From Actinomadura sp. HBU206391 (GTDB lineage Bacteria; Actinomycetota; Actinomycetes; Streptosporangiales; Streptosporangiaceae): a stretch of DNA of 64,000 bases. The stretch's first letter is position 1. Each line of letters begins with the position of its first letter. The position numbers were made by a program, and so were the translations under genes. The notes under the pieces are model-generated. The model ran no database searches, was not told the origin of the DNA, and saw only the letters and a list, made by a program, of their open reading frames with translations. Positions 52,780 to 60,920 of this stretch are shown piece after piece. The stretch is from contig NZ_JABVEB010000006.1 in NCBI RefSeq assembly GCF_014323665.1, forward strand, positions 42,845 through 106,844. The letters are read 5' to 3'.

Positions 52780-53697
52780 TCAGGAGGCCTGGGTGCCGGC
52801 GACCGCCCGTAGGGCTTCGATGACGCGCGCGGTGGCCTCGGGCAGACGGTGCGGGAGATGGGCGACGATGACGCGGCGCCGTTCCTCAGGGCCGCCCCGC
52901 ACCGCGAGGACCCGTACACCCGGGGGCACCGCGGCGGCCAGGACGGCGGGCACGGTGGTCAGGCCGCACCCGGCGGCCACCAGCCGCAGCTTGGTCAGCC
53001 AATCCCTGGAGGTGTGCACGATGTCGGGCCGGCCGGCCAGACCGGGCCAGGCGCCGAGTTGCGGTTCGTCACTGGACGACCTGCCGGCGATCCACCGCTG
53101 TCCTTGCAGGTCGCCGACATCGACCCAGTCGCCCGCGGCCAGCGGATGCGTCGCGGGGACCGCCACGCACAGATTTCGCTCCGCCAGCGTCTCGATGGTC
53201 AGGGCCGGTTCCTCGGAGTCGGGTGCCCGAAACGGCGGCGCCGATCCCAGGATCGCCAGATCCAGGCTGCCGGCCCGCAGGCCTCGTACGAGTGACGGCG
53301 TACCGCCGTCACGGGTGACGACCGAGATGCCGGGATGGGTGCGGCGCAGCAGGGTGAGGGCCTGTGGCAGCAGGACGGCTCCGGCGGTGGGGAAGGCGCC
53401 CAGCCGCACGGTTCCGGTCTCGGCGGGCAGGCCGCGCAGTTCGCGGTCGGCGGCGTCGATCTCGTCGAGCACGGCCGCGGCGTGCCGGAGGATCACGCGT
53501 CCGGCGGCGGTGGGCCGCACGCCGTCGCGGCGGCGTTCGAACACCGGCGTACCGGCGGCTCGCTCCACGGCGGCGACCTGTCTCGACACCGCGGACTGGG
53601 TGTAGTCCAGCGAGTCCGCCGCCGCGCTGAAGGTGCCGCGTTCGGCGATCTCGCGTACGACCCGCAGCCCGGTGAGCGACACAGCGGTGAAGTCCAT
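52780..53697 (-). CDS. LysR-family transcriptional regulator
   Basis: A 305-residue LysR protein starting at ATG 53697. The helix-turn-helix reads LRVVREIAERGTFSAAADSLDYTQSAVSRQVAAVERAAGTPVFERRRDGVRPTAAG. The effector domain begins TGTVRLGAFPTAGAVLLPQAL and has the usual two lobes. It is divergent from a short-chain dehydrogenase with about 70 bases between starts, a classic arrangement in which the LysR protein activates the neighbouring enzyme gene in response to its substrate. A decayed LysR-SDR pair lies at 14.1-14.6 kb. Confidence 0.93.
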   Translation of the reverse strand: MDFTAVSLTGLRVVREIAERGTFSAAADSLDYTQSAVSRQVAAVERAAGTPVFERRRDGVRPTAAGRVILRHAAAVLDEIDAADRELRGLPAETGTVRLGAFPTAGAVLLPQALTLLRRTHPGISVVTRDGGTPSLVRGLRAGSLDLAILGSAPPFRAPDSEEPALTIETLAERNLCVAVPATHPLAAGDWVDVGDLQGQRWIAGRSSSDEPQLGAWPGLAGRPDIVHTSRDWLTKLRLVAAGCGLTTVPAVLAAAVPPGVRVLAVRGGPEERRRVIVAHLPHRLPEATARVIEALRAVAGTQAS

Positions 53698-53768
53698 GAC
53701 TTTTACGCATATCACGGATGAGAAAGTCTCGTTGGACGCATGGTGGGCGGCTGCCTAGCGTGGGCGAC

Positions 53769-54656
53769 ATGACTGCTCAACGCATCGCTCTGATCACTGG
53801 AGCGAACCAAGGCATCGGCTATGCGCTCGTCGAGGGGCTGGCCGCGCGATGGAGCCCACAGGACCTGGTGCTGCTCACCGGACGTGATCCGGCCCGGGTG
53901 ACCGATGCCACCGCTCGCGCCGCTGCGGCCGCCACGACCGTCGCCCGGGTCGAGGGCGCGCAGCTCGACGTCACCGACACCGGCGCGATCGCCCGCATGG
54001 CGGCCGAACTGGGCGAGCGGTACGGCGGGATCGACGTCGTGGTCTCCAACGCCATCGCCAGGATGACCCCCGACCTGCCGCAGGAGGAGCAGGCCGACGA
54101 GTTCATCGACGTCGCCAACGGCGCCACGCACGCGATGCTGCGCTCGTTCGGCCCGACGGTCCGCCCGGGCGGGCGCCTGATCGTCGTGGCCAGTTCCCTG
54201 GGCACCCTGGGGAACCTCGACGAGCGCCTGCACCCGCTGCTCGAGAACGCCTCGCTCGAGGCGGTCGAGTCGCTGGTCGAGTCGTGGCGCACTGCCGTAC
54301 ACGCCGGCACCGCACAGGACCTCGGCTGGCCGAAGTGGATCAACGTACCGTCCAAGGTCGCCCAGGTCGCCGCGGTACGCGCCGTCGCCCGCGAACGCAG
54401 GGGAACCGACCTGCCGGACGGCACCCTGGTGGCCGCGGTCTGCCCCGGCCTGGTCGACACGGCGACCTCACGACCGTGGTTCGCCGACTTCAGCCGAGCC
54501 CGAACCCCCGCACAGGCGGCCGCCCCCCTGCTCGACTTCATCCTGGCCGAGCCGATCGATCCCGCCACCTATGGCGAACTGGTCCGCGACGGTAAGGTCC
54601 TGCCCTGGCACAGCGGTTCCCCCGCCGACCCGAACGTCACGCCCGCCAACAGGTGA
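53769..54656 (+). CDS. Short-chain dehydrogenase/reductase, carbonyl-reductase-like
   Basis: A 295-residue SDR starting at ATG 53769. The cofactor loop is TGANQGIGYA, followed by VLLTGRDPAR (NADP-type), LDVTD, and VVVSNAIA in place of NNAG. VVASS carries the catalytic Ser. Where the catalytic YxxxK is expected the sequence reads NVPSK (WINVPSKVAQVAAVRAVARE), keeping the Lys but not the Tyr. PGLVDTATSRPW follows as in carbonyl reductases. It may therefore have altered chemistry or be a non-canonical member. It is probably activated by the divergent LysR regulator. Confidence 0.88.
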   Translation: MTAQRIALITGANQGIGYALVEGLAARWSPQDLVLLTGRDPARVTDATARAAAAATTVARVEGAQLDVTDTGAIARMAAELGERYGGIDVVVSNAIARMTPDLPQEEQADEFIDVANGATHAMLRSFGPTVRPGGRLIVVASSLGTLGNLDERLHPLLENASLEAVESLVESWRTAVHAGTAQDLGWPKWINVPSKVAQVAAVRAVARERRGTDLPDGTLVAAVCPGLVDTATSRPWFADFSRARTPAQAAAPLLDFILAEPIDPATYGELVRDGKVLPWHSGSPADPNVTPANR

Positions 54657-54690
54657 TCGCCGGCCCCGAGCAGCGCACAGGGAGGCTCCC

Positions 54691-55074
54691 TTGAGCGACC
54701 AGGATCGGGAGCGGCTCGGCGACGCGGTGCGCGACGCGGCGGCCGAGGCGGCCGGCGAGGTGATCGGCCACTGGATCGCTCGGGCGCATCCCGACCTGCC
54801 AGTGCTGCGCTGGCGCGCGATCCACCTGGACGGCCGATGGGTGGGCCTGGGGCACGTCACCGACGTCGACCAGGCCGTGGCGGAGATCCGGGCCGTGGAG
54901 GAGATCCGTACCGCGGACCAGATCCGTCAGATCGTCGGCCGCTACGCCCAAGCGCTCAGCACCGAACCGCGCGAGATCGTCCGGTACGAACAGGGGGTCG
55001 TGGAGGTGCGGACGACCACCACGCTGGACGGCGTCGAGATCCAGGTCTTCGGCTACGTGAAGCGTGGCAGGTGA
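54691..55074 (+). CDS. Hypothetical soluble protein
   Basis: A 127-residue protein with a TTG start at 54691 behind a strong GGGAGG. It opens with an acidic, Ala-rich helix (DQDRERLGDAVRDAAAEAAGEVIGHWIARAHP), continues VLRWRAIHLDGRWVGLGHVTDVDQAVAEI, then a helical QIRQIVGRYAQAL and a strand pair (EIVRYEQGVVEVRTTTTLDGVEIQVFGYV). I do not recognise the family. It follows the SDR gene after 34 bases and may share its transcript. Confidence 0.65.
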   Translation: MSDQDRERLGDAVRDAAAEAAGEVIGHWIARAHPDLPVLRWRAIHLDGRWVGLGHVTDVDQAVAEIRAVEEIRTADQIRQIVGRYAQALSTEPREIVRYEQGVVEVRTTTTLDGVEIQVFGYVKRGR

Positions 55075-55138
55075 CGGCGCCCCGCGCCCCAAGCCATGAT
55101 GGCGGTGTCAGCAGATCACCGCATCGAGGGCGTGGACG

Positions 55139-55384
55139 ATGATTCCCACCATGATCCTGTTCGGGCTCGTCTTCGGGCGTTGGTGGCGCGCATCGCTCCT
55201 GGCGGCCGCCGTCATCTGGCCCGTCGTACTCCTAGCGGGCGACGTGACCACGTCCTTGTCGACCCTGGCCGGAGGGGCCGGCCTGGCGGTGCTCAACACT
55301 CTTGTCGGCGTGGCTATACATCAGGGCGTGCTGTCGGTCGTCAGAAGCCTGAACGCGGTGCGAACACGAGCGAACGGCTCATAG
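55139..55384 (+). CDS. Small membrane protein
   Basis: An 81-residue protein with hydrophobic segments MIPTMILFGLVFGRWWRASLLAAAVIWPVVLLAG and LAGGAGLAVLNTLVGVAIHQGVLSVV, then a short basic end. ATG 55139 has GAGGGCGTGG upstream. Its composition fits a two- or three-span membrane protein, but no family is recognised. It lies 64 bases after the preceding hypothetical gene, on the same strand. Confidence 0.6.
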   Translation: MIPTMILFGLVFGRWWRASLLAAAVIWPVVLLAGDVTTSLSTLAGGAGLAVLNTLVGVAIHQGVLSVVRSLNAVRTRANGS

Positions 55385-55482
55385 CCACCCGCCCTGTGCA
55401 CTCCCGTAACCACGGCATGTCGATGAGCCCGTGGCCACGGCCGCGGAGTGCCGAAGATTCGCCGGTGCGGAAATAAATGGTT

Positions 55483-55857
55483 TCAGGGCCCTTGTAGTCC
55501 TTGAGGAAATGCTCCTTGGGGTCTACGCCAAGAATCTCCCCCAGAACTCATCTTCTTAAGCTTTGAAGGACCGTCGTCCTCCAGGAGGTCATCATCCCAT
55601 TCCACCCGGAACTCGAAGGCGTTCTGCTCTGGGGATCGGGAGGGGCCGATCTCCACCACCTTGTCGGCGTGGTTCATCGTCACCCCGCTGCCCTGCGGGT
55701 TGTACTGCACCTTCCAGCCGTATAGCGCCATCGTCAACAATTCGCTCCTGCCGCCGAATGTCTGGTTGAGAAGACTCTCTATGGGGGCGAATTCCTTCTT
55801 GCAGGTCTCGACGTCGGACGCGATACCTCCCTCGCAGAGCGACTGGCAAGCGTCCAC
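55483..55857 (-). pseudogene. Unrecognised protein of atypical composition, probably frameshifted
   Basis: An open frame of 124 codons with fewer G/C third positions than its neighbours. The sequence (CKKEFAPIESLLNQTFGGRSELLTMALYGWKVQYNPQGSGVTMNHADKVVEIGPSRSPEQNAFEFRVEWDDDLLEDDGP) looks like real folded protein. Near 55560 it becomes low quality, while another frame continues plausibly as VLGEILGVDPKEHFLKDYKGPETIYFRTGES past the stop. A frameshift therefore probably split a longer gene. At its 5' end it abuts a MarR remnant. Composition and setting suggest transfer from a less GC-rich source. Confidence 0.55.
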
Positions 55858-56085
55858 ACCGCGGTGAAGGTGCTCGCCCGCGCCGGACTAGTGCGCGATA
55901 ACACCGCTCGCGCCGGCTCCGCTTCGACCATCGAGATAACGCCTGACGGTGCGCGCCTCCTCGATGCGGCGAAAGACGCGGTGGCCGGGGTCGACGACCG
56001 GCTGTTCGGCCCGGACGCGGACCCGATTCAGCGGCAGGTCGCCAGTGCCATCCGCGCCGCGTTCGAGGGCGACTCCACGTCCTGA
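55833..56085 (+). pseudogene. MarR-family regulator C-terminal fragment
   Basis: The frame reads SLAERLASVHTAVKVLARAGLVRDNTARAGSASTIEITPDGARLLDAAKDAVAGVDDRLFGP, the recognition helix, wing and dimer helix of a MarR regulator. The N-terminal helices are missing. Two inverted repeats just downstream, before the membrane-protein gene, may be its former binding sites. Confidence 0.65.
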
Positions 56086-56133
56086 CCTGTTCGCAAGGCG
56101 ACGCAGTCGGCAGTGCACCGAGCCTCCCCGTTA

Positions 56134-56181
56134 GCTTCAACCCACCTGAAGCTTCCTGTTGGCCTTCAGTCTGGCTGAAGG
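56134..56181. promoter_or_regulatory. Two inverted-repeat operators before the membrane-protein gene
   Basis: GCTTCA-7 bases-TGAAGC (56134-56152) and CCTTCAG-5 bases-CTGAAGG (56163-56181) share the half-site CTTCA and have centres 29 bases apart. They lie directly upstream of ATG 56198 and downstream of a MarR remnant, as expected for MarR-type operators. Confidence 0.7.
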
Positions 56182-56197
56182 TTGCAAAGGAGAATCC

Positions 56198-56686
56198 ATG
56201 GACGACCTGTTGCTGTCGGTGCATGTGCTCGCCGGCATCGTGTTCGTCGGGGGCTCGGCCGTCGCGACGAGCCTGTTTCCCCGCTATGCGCCGGTCGCCA
56301 CCGGCGTTTCCGCCGGGCCGGCCGGCGGAGGTGCTCCCGTCGCTTCGCCGGAGGCCTCGGGAGAGCGGAACCGGGCCGTGGCCGTCACGCTGCACCGCAT
56401 CACCCGGGTGTACGGCATCTTCGGCATTGTCGTGCCCGTCGTCGGGATCGTCCTGGCCCTCGTCCAAGGCCGAATGGGCGAGATCTGGATCACCCTCGCC
56501 ATGATCCTCACCGCCATCGCCGGCGGCCTGCTGGCCGTGCAGATCTATCCGCTTCAACGCGATGCGCTCACCGAACCCGACGATGGCGGGCGGCTGCGCA
56601 CGCTCGCCATGCTCGCCGGTATCTACAACCTGCTGTGGGCGGTCGTCGTCGTCCTAATGATCGTTCGCCCGGGAGCCGACTCGTGA
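56198..56686 (+). CDS. Four-span integral membrane protein (DUF2269-like)
   Basis: A 162-residue membrane protein starting at ATG 56198 after AAAGGAG. It has helices at DDLLLSVHVLAGIVFVGGSAVATSLF, VYGIFGIVVPVVGIVLALV, IWITLAMILTAIAGGLLAVQIY and LAMLAGIYNLLWAVVVVLMIV, with a Gly/Pro/Ala-rich loop (about 35-62). The HVLAGIVFVGG start, one His in helix 1 and four-helix plan resemble DUF2269-type proteins. Its promoter carries two likely MarR-type operators, while the adjacent MarR gene is broken, so expression may now be constitutive. Confidence 0.75.
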   Translation: MDDLLLSVHVLAGIVFVGGSAVATSLFPRYAPVATGVSAGPAGGGAPVASPEASGERNRAVAVTLHRITRVYGIFGIVVPVVGIVLALVQGRMGEIWITLAMILTAIAGGLLAVQIYPLQRDALTEPDDGGRLRTLAMLAGIYNLLWAVVVVLMIVRPGADS

Positions 56687-56844
56687 GCACCTCTTCATTG
56701 AAGAACCGCGACGCGACTTTCGGGAGCGGCGAAACGAGCCGGGCCGATCAACCGGCTGACGACGCGGCACTGAATCTGAGTGGTGGATTACAGGTCGCTG
56801 GTCACTCGGGTGACAGTGACTGGTCGTGGAGCGTCACCAGTCGA

Positions 56845-57095
56845 TACTGCTTGTGAGTGGCATAGCGATCTGGACGGACCCAGCTACAGGTGGAAGCCAC
56901 ACAGATGGCTGCCCTGGCGCGCCAGCCCGGGCGTCGATGGCATGAGGCCCGGCCCTTGTGACGGGAGATCTCGCGACTGATCGTTGCCGCGGGGCGGCCC
57001 AGCCGGGGAGCGATCGAACGCATCGACTCACCTCGCGCGACACCGCGGGAGATCTTCTCCCGATCGGCGAAACTCAGCGCCCCAGCTCCGCCCGC
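56845..57095 (-). mobile_element. IS30-family transposase fragment
   Basis: The minus strand reads ALSFADREKISRGVARGESMRSIAPRLGRPAATISREISRH, the N-terminal helix-turn-helix of IS30 transposases (usually IARRLGRAPSTVSREI). The DDE catalytic core is absent and the frame soon breaks. No terminal inverted repeats were recognised. Confidence 0.75.
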
Positions 57096-57265
57096 TCATC
57101 GCTGGTCAAGCCTTCCCACTCACCGTCATCGAACTGGGCCTGACGCACCCAGGTCCGCAGCGTCTCGTTTGACGCCCAGCTACCGGGCCACATGCGCGAT
57201 CGGGCGGTCGGTGCTGCGCGCCAGATCGCCCGCACGCTGCCGAAACTCCGGGTGGATACTTCGAA
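57093..57265 (-). mobile_element. IS3-family OrfA fragment
   Basis: Minus-strand pieces in two frames read HPEFRQRAGDLARSTDRPIAHVAR and NETLRTWVRQAQFDDGEWEGLTSDERAEL, the helix-turn-helix region of IS3-type OrfA. A frameshift or stop separates them, and the piece runs into the IS30 remnant, so two unrelated IS fragments are joined. Confidence 0.7.
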
Positions 57266-57355
57266 GGACGCGACACGAGGGACAACCTCTCCGGGCCAAA
57301 GCCCAAGGATCAAGCTCTCCGCTCCGGCACTCGTAGCCGTCGGACTCGTGCAGCC

Positions 57356-58102
57356 TCACAGCCGGGATCTCAGCACGTCGACCTCGCAGCCTGGCGAGGA
57401 CGGGTCGAAGCCGTGCTCGACCAGCCAGCGGACCGCCAGCAGGCTTCGCAACGACCACCACGCGCGGATCACGTCGAGGTCGACGTCGGTACCGTAGCCG
57501 GCGACGACGTCGCCAAGGTGCTCCTCGTGTCCGAGCGTCAAGGTGGCGAGATCGAACAGGGCATCGCCCTGGCACGCCTCGGACCAGTCGATCACGCCGG
57601 TGATCTCGTCAACATCGACGAACACGTGGGTGAGCTGCAAATCGCCGTGCGTGAACACCGGTGTCCACGGCCGGAGCGCAGCCTCGGCAACCCGGCGGTT
57701 GCGCGTGACCACGTCGGTGGGAAGGACGCCATTCGTGACGAGCCACTCGCATTCGCCGTCGAGGTGCGAGGCCAACTCGTCGAGGCTCCGACCGGGCCAT
57801 GGCGGCAGCGGCGCGTCGTGCAGCATCCGTGCGGCGGCACCCGCTGCGGCCCACGCCGCCGACGACGCGATCGACGGCTCGCCGAGGCGGCCGAGTGCCG
57901 TCCCTGGGAGGGCGGCGAGCGCGAGCACGGGCGGCTTCCGCCACAGGACCTCCGGAGTCGGGATCGGCGCCATAGCCATCGCCTCGACCTCGACGTCGGT
58001 GCGCGTCTGATCAGCGTCGATCTTCAGGAACACGTCGCCGACGCGCAGGGTCGCGCGCTCGTGATGGGCGACGACGACCTCGACCTCTTCCACGTCGGCC
58101 AT
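57356..58102 (-). CDS. Phosphotransferase family protein (aminoglycoside phosphotransferase-like)
   Basis: A 248-residue protein with the APH/kinase fold. It opens VEVVVAHHERATLRVGDVFLKIDAD with the nucleotide-binding Lys, has MLHDAPLPPWPGRSLDEL, the catalytic loop FTHGDLQLTHVFVD with the base Asp, and VIDWSEACQGDALFDLATL with the metal-binding Asp. The Asn that usually follows in HxDxxxxN is His here. ATG 58102 is the chosen start, and the length suits small APH relatives. The true substrate may be an antibiotic or a metabolite. It is the one intact gene in a stretch of broken IS and resistance-type genes. Confidence 0.85.
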   Translation of the reverse strand: MADVEEVEVVVAHHERATLRVGDVFLKIDADQTRTDVEVEAMAMAPIPTPEVLWRKPPVLALAALPGTALGRLGEPSIASSAAWAAAGAAARMLHDAPLPPWPGRSLDELASHLDGECEWLVTNGVLPTDVVTRNRRVAEAALRPWTPVFTHGDLQLTHVFVDVDEITGVIDWSEACQGDALFDLATLTLGHEEHLGDVVAGYGTDVDLDVIRAWWSLRSLLAVRWLVEHGFDPSSPGCEVDVLRSRL

Positions 58103-58394
58103 TATCGCGGGGATGACCACCGACGTCGCCACGGGTTTATCGCGTGCGACTGCGCGGCTGACCGCGTCCCGCTGCCCGGCGGCCTTGTGCACGACACCGA
58201 CCGCTGACGGATCGAGCAGTGAGGTATTTCCAACCTGAAGGCGCAGGTCACGACCCGATTGCGGATCACCCGGGGCAGCACCCACGACCTGACCGCCGCC
58301 CACCCGCCGGACTGATCGACGCGCTGAAACATGCACGCGCGCCGACCGGTAAACGCGGGGTGCGCTCCTCCGGTTGATGGCCGACACTGGCGTA
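58103..58394. other. Gap with a possible IS5-type fragment
   Basis: In the plus strand near 58226-58313 the frame TRLRITRGSTHDLTAAHPPD resembles the GSVHDLTAA motif of IS5-type transposases, also present in the IS5 remnant at 59.2-59.8 kb. It is only about 25 codons. Nothing else was recognised in these 292 bases. Confidence 0.35.
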
Positions 58395-59146
58395 ATGGAT
58401 CAGATTCAGGAGATCGTGGGGCTGGTCGGCGACGTACTGGGCCCCGAGGCCATTGGTGCCTATCTCCACGGATCCTCGTTGCTCGGCGGCCTCAAGCCGG
58501 CTAGCGATCTGGACGTCCTCGTCGTCTCCCAGCGGCGTATGGACGGTCAGGAACGAGGGCGATCCTTGAAGGACTGTTCAAGATCTCCAGTTCCACGGCC
58601 GGGGCCCGCCCGGTCGAACTCACCGTTGTAGTCCAGTCCGAGGTCCGCCCGTGGCGGTTCCCGCCGACCGGTGATTTCCTGTACGGCGAGTGGCTACGTG
58701 ACGAACTCGAGGCCACTGGAGCCCCTCAGCCGGAACCGATGCCGGATCTGGCCCTGCTGATCACGATGGTACTGGCCGGCGACCATCCCCTCACCGGCCC
58801 GCCACCGGCGCAGGTCCTGGACCCCGTCCCGCACGCGGACCTGGTCCGGGCGAGTGTGGCGGGCATCCCTGGCCTGCTCGACGACCTGGACGGTGACACC
58901 CGCAACGTCGTGCTGACCTTCGCTCGCATCTGGACTACGCTCGCCACCGGTGAGATCAGGTCGAAGGACGCCGCCGCCAAGTGGGCCCTCGCTCAGCTCC
59001 CACCGGAGCGCCGCCGCGTCCTGGAGCATGCCAAGGAGCTGTATCTCAGCTGCCGGTACTCCGAGGAGAGCTGGAGCGATGAGCTGAAGGCACAGGTGCG
59101 TCCGCACGTAGACGAGGTGCTCGCTGAGATCGACCGGCTGTCGTAG
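58395..59146 (+). pseudogene. Aminoglycoside nucleotidyltransferase (ANT/AadA-like) with frameshift
   Basis: The first frame (from ATG 58395) has the nucleotidyltransferase signature AIGAYLHGSSLLGGLKPASDLDVLVV, with GS and the DxD metal ligands. Around 58550 the reading shifts frame and continues as ILEGLFKISSSTAGARPVELTVVVQSEVRPWRFPPTGDFLYGEWLRDELEA to IDRLS at 59146, the usual C-terminal domain of AadA-type enzymes. Repairing one or two bases would restore a protein of about 250 residues. Enzymes of this kind add AMP to spectinomycin or streptomycin. As read, it is inactive. Confidence 0.85.
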
Positions 59147-59196
59147 CGCTGACGCTCGCAGCCCTGCGCGATGCGATCGAAGTCGGTACATCCTCT

Positions 59197-59800
59197 TCAT
59201 CCTGAGTGGTGGTCGGCTTCGATGGCTTGCAGGACGAGGCTGGCCTGCACGATTGCGGCGGCGCGGTGCCGGCAGCAGCGGAGCTTGGCCAGGACTTTCC
59301 AGGTCTTCAGCGTGGATACAGCGCGTTCGCCCAAACCTCGGATGCGGGCATGAGAGCGGTTGACGGCATTCTGCCCGCGTGACAACCCTGGGCGATGCCG
59401 GTGACGCTTGAAGGGGGTGCGGATCGTGCCGCCCGCGCCTTGGTATCCCTTGTACGCCAAGGTCATCACATCGGCGCTGGTCAATGCGTCGGTCAGGCCG
59501 ACAGCTCGGCTGCTGTCAGGTCGTGCACCGCTCCCGGCATAGCGGGCGAGGCCCAGACGAGCCGGCTGGCGGGGTCGGCGAGGACCTGGACGTTCATGCC
59601 GTGACGTTTGTGCTTGCCGGAGTAGTACGACTTCTGGTCAGCGACACGGTCGATCGGAATCAGCGTGCCGTCGAGGATCGCGTAGGCCAGCCGACAGACC
59701 CGGACGGCAGCAGCGTTCAGGTCGTCGGCGAGGACGGCGAGCAGGTCGACCGACTCCCGCACATAACGCCACGCGGTTGTGGTGCCGATGGCGCCGGCGT
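59197..59800 (-). mobile_element. IS5-family transposase remnant (5' truncated, frameshifted)
   Basis: The minus strand encodes GTTTAWRYVRESVDLLAVLADDL, YAILDGTLIPIDRVADQKSYYSGKHKRHGMNVQVLADPASRLVWASPAMPGAVHDLTAAEL, then after a frameshift DALTSADVMTLAYKGYQGAGGTIRTPFKRHRHRP to the stop at 59197. This is the DDE domain of an IS5-type (DDE_4) transposase; the first third is missing. Its 5' end is fused to the middle of a DHFR-like gene, so the pair is a deletion scar rather than a fresh insertion. Confidence 0.88.
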
Positions 59801-60022
59801 GTTCGGCCAGTGGGCGGCGAAGATCTCGTACGTGCCGCGCCCCAGCAGGTAGCCGCCCGCGCCGCGCACGTTCTCGATCACCCAGTTCATGGACAGGTCA
59901 TCGAAGTAGCGGCTATGCCAGCCACCGTGCCCGAAGCCACCGGTCACGTCCTCATCGGCATAACTGGGAGCCTGCACCACCGCGTCCAGCGTCATCCACT
60001 CGTTCGCGATCAACTTCCGCAT
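59801..60022 (-). pseudogene. DHFR-like (RibD C-terminal type) protein, N-terminal fragment
   Basis: The first 70 or so codons of a dihydrofolate reductase family protein: MRKLIANEWMTLDAVVQAPSYADEDVTGGFGHGGWHSRYFDDLSMNWVIENVRGAGGYLLGRGTYEIFAAHWPN. The frame then enters transposase DNA near 59800. The rest of the Rossmann-like domain is lost. Confidence 0.85.
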
Positions 60023-60399
60023 CCCGGCCTCCTACCAGTCGTTGTCCGCCGCTCCGCGTTCGCGTCGAGGCTCTGTCACCCGCTAGGACGGAGCCAGGCG
60101 CCCGTCTTCGACATGACTCGCGGACCGATCGGAGCCGGGGGTCGAAGGGATTCGGAACGGAAGCCGGCGACAGCGAGTTCCGCTGGTCAGCGCTCCGTCG
60201 GCGCCGATGGATCCCCGTGGCGGTTTAACGCCGGATTCCGTTCGATCGCACAGGCGGTGTCGGGAGCGTCCGGCCGGAAGGCCGGCGATGCCCGGACACG
60301 GCCCCCGCCGAAGGCGGATCGCCGGCGGCTGATCTTCAAAAATCCATCGTTTGAAGCCCGACGAAGGACGCTTGGACGTGTAGCTGCAGCATTCAAGGG
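60023..60399. other. Gene-free stretch between DHFR-like and resolvase remnants
   Basis: These 377 bases hold short inverted GC motifs (GGCCGGAAGGCCGG near 60272; CCGCCGAAGGCGG near 60306) and no frame that resembles a known protein. It may be the decayed flank of the neighbouring recombinase. Confidence 0.5.
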
Positions 60400-60580
60400 G
60401 TCGCCGTAGTACTCGCCGAGAATCGGTGATCGTGTAGTCGCCGGTGGCGTGCATGCGGCGCAGTTCGGCCTGCTGATTCGGGGAGAGCTTGGGTTGCTTG
60501 CCGCGCGGCTTGTCCTTGGCGCGAGCGGCGGCCATGCCCTCGCGATTGCACATGCGCAGCAGGTCGATTAGTGATTCCAT
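60400..60580 (-). pseudogene. Serine recombinase (resolvase/invertase) C-terminal fragment
   Basis: The minus strand encodes MESLIDLLRMCNREGMAAARAKDKPRGKQPKLSPNQQAELRRMHATGDYTITD. This matches the long helix and start of the helix-turn-helix of Tn3-type resolvases and invertases (usually IRxRTREGMAVAKAKGRLRGKQPKLSPxQxAxLxxLHxxGEYT). The catalytic domain and the end of the DNA-binding domain are missing. Confidence 0.8.
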
Positions 60581-60582
60581 GT

Positions 60583-60809
60583 CGCACGCTGAAGGCGGTC
60601 AGCGCTGAGCCGGAAAACGCACCGGCGAACACGCTGGGCATACGTCGCATCATGTTCGCCGTCGAAGACATGAGGACGTCCTTGCCCGCCTGCACACCCA
60701 CGGCGGCGAACTCGTTGGCGAGCTGGAGCAGTACGAGGACAGCTATCGGCTCTGTTACGTCCGCGGCCCCAAGGGCATCATCGTCGCACTGGCCGAGCAG
60801 CTCGGCTGA
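60583..60809 (+). pseudogene. VOC/glyoxalase-family protein, C-terminal fragment with frameshift
   Basis: The plus strand reads LKAVSAEPENAPANTLGIRRIMFAVEDM, then in another frame VLARLHTHGGELVGELEQYEDSYRLCYVRGPKGIIVALAEQLG to TGA 60807-60809. This is the second half of a VOC-superfamily (glyoxalase-like) protein with the metal-binding Glu-containing YVRGPxGxIVxLAE end. A one- or two-base slip near 60672 breaks it, and the N-terminal half is missing. Confidence 0.8.
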
Positions 60810-60920
60810 GGGCTTCGGTCGGCCGCCCACCGCCTCGCCAGCGACAGTGGTCGTCCCGTGGGGCACCGTCGGGCTGACCGTCGTCTTTTCCCGAGAAGGA
60901 ATGACGGTAGCGGGTGGTAG

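Noticed and set aside
59197..60022. Fresh IS5 insertion into the DHFR-like gene
   Set aside because: Both the gene and the transposase are truncated at the junction, no inverted ends or target duplication are seen, and the transposase is frameshifted.
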